NCBI GenBank assembly: GCA_028824715.1
Contig: JAPPCV010000076.1
Location: forward strand, 1 to 39,491
Length of the DNA: 39,491 nucleotides
Reading direction: 5' to 3'
From: Boseongicola sp.
GTDB lineage: Bacteria > Pseudomonadota > Alphaproteobacteria > Rhodobacterales > Rhodobacteraceae
A model generated the notes under the pieces. It did no database searches. It worked only from the letters and a program-made list of their open reading frames with translations, and had not been told where the DNA came from. The first letter of the stretch is position 1. The number at the start of each line of letters is the position of its first letter. Below, one piece after another: positions 34,422 to 39,491 of the stretch. The translations under genes and the position numbers were made by a program.

Positions 34422-35250
34422 AGACTCGCTTCATGCAATCCAAGGCCTCTGCGGCAGCGCGGTCGGCATCCGGTTCGATGTCCCGCCAAATGTTCAGATC
34501 GCGGCTGCTGGGAAAGCCTGGGCGGACGAACATCTCCGCGACGACCCAACCCCCGTAGCCGATGTCCCGAAGCGCCTCGGCGTCGGCATTGAAATCATAC
34601 CTGGCACTTCCCGGCACGCCCCTGTCGCAATCCGAGACATGGAAGTGCACCAGCTTGTGCCTGCTGGCGCGGATCGCGGCAGGCGGGTCCTTTTCCTCGA
34701 TGTTCATATGGAAGGTGTCCAGCAACACGCCGACGTTTTCCGCACCGCTTGCCTCGGCTATTGCCACGGCCTCCTCGGCAGTGCATGTCAGGTCGGTTTC
34801 GAACCGGTTGATCGCCTCGATCCCGAGGACTACGTCCGTTTCCTCCAGCACCGGTTGCATCCGACCGAGCGTCTCGGCGGCGCGCCGGGTTCGTTCCGGC
34901 TTGCCCAGTGGGTCAAACACGCCCCAAGGGGCGGCAACCACTCCGGCCAAGGACGGCGAGCCAAGTTCGGACGTGATCTGGATTGCCCGACGCAATGCTG
35001 CACGAGCGGCAGCGCGCACGTCGGGATCGCCTGAAGTCGGATCCTCCGAGGCGCCGAGACCTGTTGAACATGTCAGCGAAATGCCGGCCTGTTCCGCCGC
35101 CCGGCGCAGCACGGGCGCCTCGTCCAGGCCAATTCCGAGAAGCGACACTTCGATCCCGTCGAATCCGATCATTGCGGCGCGCTCGAACAGAGGCACCAGA
35201 TCGTCGGTCCACTCCCTCATCCAGAGCCCGGCGTGAATTCCAAATTTCAT
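34405..35250 (-). CDS. Ketose 3-epimerase (D-tagatose/D-psicose 3-epimerase family)
   Basis: 281-residue TIM barrel of the xylose-isomerase-like superfamily. The metal ligands Glu145 (GIEAINRFET), Asp178 (LLDTFHMNIEE), His204 (HFHVSDCDRGVPG) and Glu239 (VAEMF) have spacings 33, 26 and 35, equal to those of Agrobacterium D-psicose 3-epimerase. It should epimerise free ketoses at C3, for example ribulose/xylulose or fructose/psicose. First gene of the sugar-enzyme unit, 53 bases after the acyl-CoA synthetase stop and behind its own promoter and operator. Confidence 0.9.
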   Translation of the reverse strand: MKFGIHAGLWMREWTDDLVPLFERAAMIGFDGIEVSLLGIGLDEAPVLRRAAEQAGISLTCSTGLGASEDPTSGDPDVRAAARAALRRAIQITSELGSPSLAGVVAAPWGVFDPLGKPERTRRAAETLGRMQPVLEETDVVLGIEAINRFETDLTCTAEEAVAIAEASGAENVGVLLDTFHMNIEEKDPPAAIRASRHKLVHFHVSDCDRGVPGSARYDFNADAEALRDIGYGGWVVAEMFVRPGFPSSRDLNIWRDIEPDADRAAAEALDCMKRVFADVG

Positions 35251-35271
35251 GAACCCCTTCCTGTCTTCGAA

Positions 35272-35302
35272 AAGATTAGTAGATACAGATTGATTATGTC
35301 AA
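35272..35302 (-). promoter_or_regulatory. Promoter and GntR-type operator of the sugar-enzyme operon
   Basis: Reading leftward, TTGACA (35297-35302) and ACTAAT (35275-35280) are 16 bases apart. The 20-mer AATCTGTATCTACTAATCTT (35272-35291 on the minus strand) shares 16 of 20 bases with the site at 29486-29505. Confidence 0.55.
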
Positions 35303-35303
35303 A

Positions 35304-36965
35304 TCATTTGGCGGCCAGTGCCTGCTCGCGAAGGCGCAACTCCTTGCGGTTGACCTTGCCCGAAGAGGTCATCTCAAACTCCTCCACATACTCGATTTCG
35401 CGTGGGGCCTTGTAGGCGGCAAGCCGTTCACGGACATGTGCCTTGAGCGCATGCGAAAGCTCTTCGCTCGCCTCATGGCCCTTGGACAAGCGCACGAACG
35501 CCTTCACGATCGAGCCACGATCCGTGTCCGGCTTGGCAATTGCAGCTGCTTCCGCCACGGCTGAATGAGCGATCAGGCATTCCTCGATCTCGGTAGGTCC
35601 AATGCGAAAGCCCGAGGACTTGATCAGGTCGTCGGACCTGCCCTTGTACCAAAAATAGCCGTCTTCATCTTGCACCGCGAGATCGCGTGTCCGCATCATG
35701 GGACCAAGGCGCAACCCGGCCTCCTTCTCCGGCGCGTTCAGATAGCCGAGGTAGCGGGTCGGTGCGTTCGCCGGCGTCACAATCTCCCCAGGTTCGCCGG
35801 GATTCACTTCGCTGCCTTCGGCATCCACCAACAACACCTTGTGGCCTGGATAGGCGATGCCCATGCTGCCGGGGCGACGCGGGTAAAGTGCGGCGCAATT
35901 TCCGATCAGGTGATTGACCTCGGTCAAACCATAGAACTCGTTGCAGACCACACCCAGACGGTCTTCCGCCCACGCCAGCGTATCAGCGGCGAGGGCCTCT
36001 CCACCAGTGCAGATCACGCGCAGGGCCAGATCGTGTTCGGCGCGCGGGTCAGGGGTCTCCGCCAACCGCTTGATTGCCGTTGGCGTAAGGAAGGTGTGCG
36101 TAACCTTGTACCGCGCCATGAATCGAAAGGCCCAGTCGGCACTGAATCGCGCCTCCGAGGTCGCCACCGGCCGCCCGGCCAGCCAGGCCGGGAACAACAT
36201 GTCGAGCAGGCCACCCACCCAGGCCCAGTCCGCGGGCGACCAGAACACCGCATCCGCGTCACAAAGCGAAAGGTTGTAGAACAGGTTGATTGACGGGCGA
36301 TAGGAAGCCAGCACCCTGTGCGCGTGCCTGATTCCCTTAGGCATTCCGGTAGATCCCGAAGTATACATAAGCAGGGCCGGATCATCGGCCCTGCCGAAGT
36401 CTGGCTCGAATGACGCCGGCGGCCTGTTGGAGATCACCGCACGCAAGTCCTCCTCCGTTCCATGCGTCTCGGAAACCAGCACCTTCTCAAGCTGTGGAAG
36501 CGTCTTCCGTGCCGACTTCCGGTGAGGTGCCCAGCCGTCTTCCGTTGTCAGGAGGATCCGTGCGCCACAGTCGTTCAGTGCATGTGCCAGGGCGTCCGGG
36601 CCGTAGAGCTGTGACAACGTTACGGCCACTGCGCCAAGCTTGCATATGGACATATGAGCGATTGCCGTTTCGGGACGCATTCCCGTATGTATGCCGACCG
36701 GATCGCCGGGGCCGGCGCCCAGTTGCCGAAGTCTCGCGGCCAGCGCGGTTGCCGCGGCGTCGACTTCGGCAAAGTTCCAATGTTCCAGAGTTCCGTCATC
36801 GCGCTCGAAGACCATTGCCGGGGCATGGCCTCGCCCGGCCTCAATCTGTGCGCCAACTGTCATTCCATAGAGGTTGCTGTCGCCAGGAACATGGATCTCG
36901 ATCCCGCCGGTGCCACGCCGCAGGCCGATCCGCGAAAGCCGCCCGTTCGACCAGTCCTCAAACAT
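35304..36965 (-). CDS. Acyl-CoA synthetase (AMP-forming)
   Basis: Adenylate-forming ligase of 553 residues activating a carboxylate to its CoA thioester with ATP. The P-loop LLMYTSGSTGMPKGIRHAH (near 198-216), YGLTEVN and the hinge region YKGRSDDLIKSSGFRIGPTE are present. The C-terminal catalytic Lys lies in EMTSSGKVNRKEL. The sequence resembles medium-chain/acetoacetate-type synthetases. ATG at 36965 is chosen because AAGGA lies eight bases upstream; one at 36983 is also in frame. It overlaps the DUF35 gene and ends next to the promoter of the sugar operon. Its partners suggest a short or medium acyl substrate that is activated and then processed by the thiolase-like protein. Confidence 0.92.
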   Translation of the reverse strand: MFEDWSNGRLSRIGLRRGTGGIEIHVPGDSNLYGMTVGAQIEAGRGHAPAMVFERDDGTLEHWNFAEVDAAATALAARLRQLGAGPGDPVGIHTGMRPETAIAHMSICKLGAVAVTLSQLYGPDALAHALNDCGARILLTTEDGWAPHRKSARKTLPQLEKVLVSETHGTEEDLRAVISNRPPASFEPDFGRADDPALLMYTSGSTGMPKGIRHAHRVLASYRPSINLFYNLSLCDADAVFWSPADWAWVGGLLDMLFPAWLAGRPVATSEARFSADWAFRFMARYKVTHTFLTPTAIKRLAETPDPRAEHDLALRVICTGGEALAADTLAWAEDRLGVVCNEFYGLTEVNHLIGNCAALYPRRPGSMGIAYPGHKVLLVDAEGSEVNPGEPGEIVTPANAPTRYLGYLNAPEKEAGLRLGPMMRTRDLAVQDEDGYFWYKGRSDDLIKSSGFRIGPTEIEECLIAHSAVAEAAAIAKPDTDRGSIVKAFVRLSKGHEASEELSHALKAHVRERLAAYKAPREIEYVEEFEMTSSGKVNRKELRLREQALAAK

Positions 36966-37344
36966 GCTCGTTTTCCTTGCCATTCAGTTCAATGGTCAGA
37001 CCTTGCGCGCTTGCGGCCGAAACTACCAGCCTGCCCCGGTCGGACCGGACGCCGGGATTGGCGATCGCGACGACCGCCGAGTTCCTCGCCCCGTCGAATC
37101 GAACGAGAGCGAACGCCTGATCCGGCGTGTCGGTCCTGTGGACCACGACTGCAGCGCCGGAAAGGGCGGTCCACGCAAGATCCGCTGCGTCGCATCGTCC
37201 ACAGATGCCGCCGGGCGGGAACTGCACACTGCCGCAGGAACCACAGCATTCTGCCAGCGCCTTGCCTTGGGCAAGCGCCTCGAAATAAGGGGTGAGGCGG
37301 CCCTTCGGCAGGTTGTGATCCAGTGTCAGGCGATGCATTGTCAC
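36958..37344 (-). CDS. DUF35 zinc-ribbon/OB-fold acyl-CoA-binding protein
   Basis: 128-residue small protein. The rubredoxin-like zinc knuckle ECCGSCGSVQFPPGGICGRC (about 32-51, Cys pairs) is followed by an OB-fold that ends at the stop. DUF35 proteins form stable complexes with SCP2-type thiolases, in archaeal HMG-CoA synthesis and in Ltp2 steroid retro-aldolases, and help shuttle CoA intermediates. ATG overlaps the thiolase stop (ATGA), fitting equimolar production. Confidence 0.9.
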   Translation of the reverse strand: MTMHRLTLDHNLPKGRLTPYFEALAQGKALAECCGSCGSVQFPPGGICGRCDAADLAWTALSGAAVVVHRTDTPDQAFALVRFDGARNSAVVAIANPGVRSDRGRLVVSAASAQGLTIELNGKENEHV

Positions 37345-38498
37345 TGAAGTTCCAGTACGCTGACGGCGCAGGTCGTTGCAATGCCGCCATGTGAATCAAC
37401 CAACCCGTATTCTGGCCGAGATCTCGGGTTCAGGCCCGGAAACGACCCGAGCAGTTGCTGTGCCGTCGCCAGCACCTGTGCGACGCCGGTAGCTCCGACA
37501 GGTGCTCCCTGGCCAAGCAACCCACCGGACAGGTTCACGGGCAAGTCGCCGCAGCTTGCGAACCTCCCGGCGCGCTCGTCGGCCACGACATCGGAGGTGA
37601 GACCGAGCGCCTCCAGTGCCTGCAACTGGGCTCCCGAGTAACTGTCGTAGACTTCGGCCACGCCGATCGCCTCAGCCGTGATTCCCGCTGCCGCAAGCGC
37701 CCGCCGTGCCGCGGATTCCTTTGCCCGAAACCGGCCGGGGTCGGACCGGTCGCCCAACCGGGCCCGATCGCTTCCCGCGCCAGTTCCTGAGATTCGAACG
37801 CGCCCTCGACCAGTGTTCGGAAGATCCTCCGGTCGGGACAGGACTATGCAGGCTGCTCCGTCGCTCAGAGGGGAGCAATCGAGCCGGCGATAGGGCGAGG
37901 ATACGACCGGGGAGGCGACGACATCCTCTTCGCGGATGTCCAGCGGCAGGTGTGCGTTCGGGTTCGCCCGCGCGTTTTGCCTGTTGCGGGCCGCGACACG
38001 CGCGAGGTCGTTCTCCGTTGCCTTGGTTCGTTCCATGAATGCCATTGCCGAAAGTGCATATATGGAAGTTGAACCGACACCGGTGAACCCGTCTGTCCAG
38101 GAATCGAAGGAATGCGAGAGGAGAATTCCTACGGTCTTTCCGTCAAGGTGCGTCGCCGAGGCCTCGAATCCGACCACGGCAACCCGGCGAGACTGCCCCG
38201 AGAGCACCATCGCCATGCCCACATGAACGGCCAAATGCCCCGACGCTCCCCCTCCCTCGACTCGGCAGGACCGGCAACCTGCAAGTCCGAGCGTGTCTGC
38301 GATCATGGTCGCCGGATTGAGTTGCAGGGTGAAGAAATCGCTCTCCGAAGCGACGACAAGCGCGTCGATCGCGGATTTTTCGAGCTCTGCGTCGGCAAGC
38401 GCTCCCACGAACGCATCACGGCACCAGTCACGCCAGGAGCTGCCGTCCTTGCGGCGATTGAACGGCGTCATCGCGCCCCCTGCAACAAGCACCTTCAT
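37341..38498 (-). CDS. Thiolase-fold protein (SCP2/Ltp-like) lacking canonical Cys and His
   Basis: 385-residue thiolase superfamily protein. The nucleophile motif, normally VEAACASG, reads VEGGGASG, so Gly84 replaces the Cys. The motif GHPxGATG reads GAPVGATG, with Ala332 in place of His, and the late Cys-Gly-Gly motif reads SHGG (His370). The rest (VYDSYSGAQLQALEALGL, NLSGGLLGQ) is normal. Paired with DUF35, it is more likely a retro-aldolase or condensing scaffold of the Ltp2 type than a Claisen thiolase. ATG at 38498, preceded by AAGGG, starts the usual MKVLVAGGAMTPF. First gene of the operon thiolase, DUF35, acyl-CoA synthetase. Sequencing or assembly error cannot be excluded, but three motifs change together. 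Confidence 0.87.
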   Translation of the reverse strand: MKVLVAGGAMTPFNRRKDGSSWRDWCRDAFVGALADAELEKSAIDALVVASESDFFTLQLNPATMIADTLGLAGCRSCRVEGGGASGHLAVHVGMAMVLSGQSRRVAVVGFEASATHLDGKTVGILLSHSFDSWTDGFTGVGSTSIYALSAMAFMERTKATENDLARVAARNRQNARANPNAHLPLDIREEDVVASPVVSSPYRRLDCSPLSDGAACIVLSRPEDLPNTGRGRVRISGTGAGSDRARLGDRSDPGRFRAKESAARRALAAAGITAEAIGVAEVYDSYSGAQLQALEALGLTSDVVADERAGRFASCGDLPVNLSGGLLGQGAPVGATGVAQVLATAQQLLGSFPGLNPRSRPEYGLVDSHGGIATTCAVSVLELQ

Positions 38499-38941
38499 TG
38501 CGGCGCCCTTCAAGTTTCGACATTGCCCCGAACCGCCAGCCGGCTGGACAGCGCCATGGCTCCCGGCGAGCACCCATTCGCTGCGCAAAGCCATTCCGGA
38601 ACCGACTTGACATTGCCGCTCAGGGTCCCGTTGCGACCAAAGGCGGCCTTGCCCTTAGGCGGTGATCCCGACATGGTGCCAGATCTGGCTGGATGCCGAA
38701 TCGCAACAAGCTCGGGGCAGGTCAGCCTGAATGCTGGCCATCATCCAACAATTGCGCCGACAACATCAACGACGAAATGTGAATTGCGCACCACATCATG
38801 CATGCAGGGAGCGCTTGTGCACCGGTGGATTGTCCGCGAAAAGCGCGAAATGTCTTCCCGGCATCCAGCGCATCTGCGGATACCATTCATGTTGTTCCTG
38901 CGACCTTTCCCTGAAGACGGGGATTCCTGCGAGTCGGACAG
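38499..38941. other. Divergent spacer between thiolase-like and HAD genes
   Basis: 443 bp without a recognisable gene. It should hold promoters for both neighbours, but no confident -35/-10 pair was found. Near its right end (38909-38931) is a copy-like match to the IS605-type end at the left edge of the window. Confidence 0.5.
38909..38931 (+). repeat. Short repeat matching the IS200/605-like end at 153-176
   Basis: CCCTGAAGACGGGGATTCCTGCG aligns with bases 153-176, with one missing G and two substitutions in 24 positions. It lies just before the HAD gene start, as the left copy lies before the aspartate dehydrogenase start. It may be the decayed end of a related element. Confidence 0.35.
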
Positions 38942-39490
38942 GTGACTGTCGCCTTCAAGGACGTGGACACTTGGATCTTCGACCTTGACAACACGCTCTA
39001 TGCGCCCGAGGCGCGGCTCTTCGATCAGATTGAAGTCAGGATGACCGAATGGGTCGTCGATGCTCTGGGAGTGGACAGCGTGGCGGCAAATGAGATCCGA
39101 AAGCGCTACTGGTCCCGATTCGGCACCACGCTCGCCGGGCTCATGCGCGAGCACGACGTGGACCCCGAGGCGTATCTCGACTACGTACACGACATTTCTC
39201 TTGAACATCTGGAACCCGACCCTGAACTTGCAAGTGCGATTGCAGGCCTTCCGGGGCGGGCAATCGTCTATACCAACGGCTCGGAGCCCTATGCCCGCCG
39301 GGTCATCGAGGCACGGGGGCTGTCGGGCATCTTCGATGCAGTTTACGGGAATTATATGCGAAAGTGCCAAAATCCTGTGATCGGCCAGAAAGATGTTGCT
39401 GTTTCGTTCCGGAGCGGTCATGCTGCGTGGGCGGGCGCCGGAAACGCCCGGTCCCCGGAAGCTCACGCAGGAGCGAACACGTGGCCCTGA
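38942..39490 (+). pseudogene. HAD-family pyrimidine 5'-nucleotidase-like gene, apparently disrupted
   Basis: The first 136 residues are a clear HAD hydrolase. Motif I FDLDNTLY is near residues 13-20 and motif II is YTNGSE, with a cap containing YLDYVHDISLEHLEPDPEL in between. This resembles bacterial SDT1/pyrimidine 5'-nucleotidase-like enzymes. After ...FDAVYG at about base 39350, normal members continue with motifs III and IV (Lys-Pro and Asp-Asp). Here the frame instead reads NYMRKCQNPVIGQKD and ends at 39490 without them. An insertion or rearrangement junction near 39350 is likely, with the rest lost beyond the window. GTG at 38942 gives the standard N-terminus. Confidence 0.7.
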
Positions 39491-39491
39491 C

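Noticed and set aside
1-39491. CRISPR arrays, toxin-antitoxin or defence systems
   Set aside because: No regularly spaced repeats, cas genes or typical small gene pairs are visible.

Overview
The window looks like chromosomal DNA of a GC-rich alphaproteobacterium, probably marine or environmental. The evidence is an A-type aa3 cytochrome oxidase subunit I with both proton channels, a DUF2244 protein, a GatB/YqeY protein divergent from carA, and many dense, overlapping catabolic operons fed by ABC transporters. Genus cannot be set from the sequence alone. Both edges look like mobile-element sequence, as expected of a contig broken at repeats.

Left part (1-12.3 kb). A likely IS200/IS605 right end is followed by aspartate dehydrogenase, a LysR regulator and a succinate-semialdehyde-type dehydrogenase. 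Next come a TauD-type dioxygenase and a decayed integrase beside tRNA-Leu(GAG). The core genes lipB, ctaD, DUF2244, yqeY and carA are interrupted by a minus-strand pair, a PhyH-type dioxygenase and an HD-domain protein. This pair has the architecture of the PhnY/PhnZ oxidative phosphonate-cleavage system.

Middle part (12.7-23.6 kb). A Ugp/Mal-like ABC importer (binding protein, two permeases, ATPase) is co-transcribed with a protein carrying two tandem glycerophosphodiester phosphodiesterase domains and a LacI regulator. The promoter, operator, binding protein and start of the first permease (1,578 bp) occur twice and look identical. The upstream copy runs into a diverged, internally deleted permease remnant, which is fused to a leftover 3' end in front of a uroporphyrinogen-decarboxylase-like gene.

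Right part (24-35.3 kb, minus strand). This appears to be one sugar-catabolic regulon: a nucleoside hydrolase, a Pot-type ABC importer, an L-fucose-isomerase-like protein, a GntR/UTRA regulator, a LacD-like aldolase, DhaK- and DhaL-type kinase subunits and a ketose 3-epimerase. A shared 20-bp operator-like site lies in front of both transcription units. The parts would fit a route from nucleoside or aldose through ketose and ketose phosphate to dihydroxyacetone phosphate plus an aldehyde.

Far right (35.3-39.5 kb). An acyl-CoA synthetase, a DUF35 zinc/OB protein and a thiolase-fold protein form an overlapping operon. The thiolase-like protein lacks the usual catalytic Cys and His. A HAD-family nucleotidase gene that appears broken near the edge ends the window.
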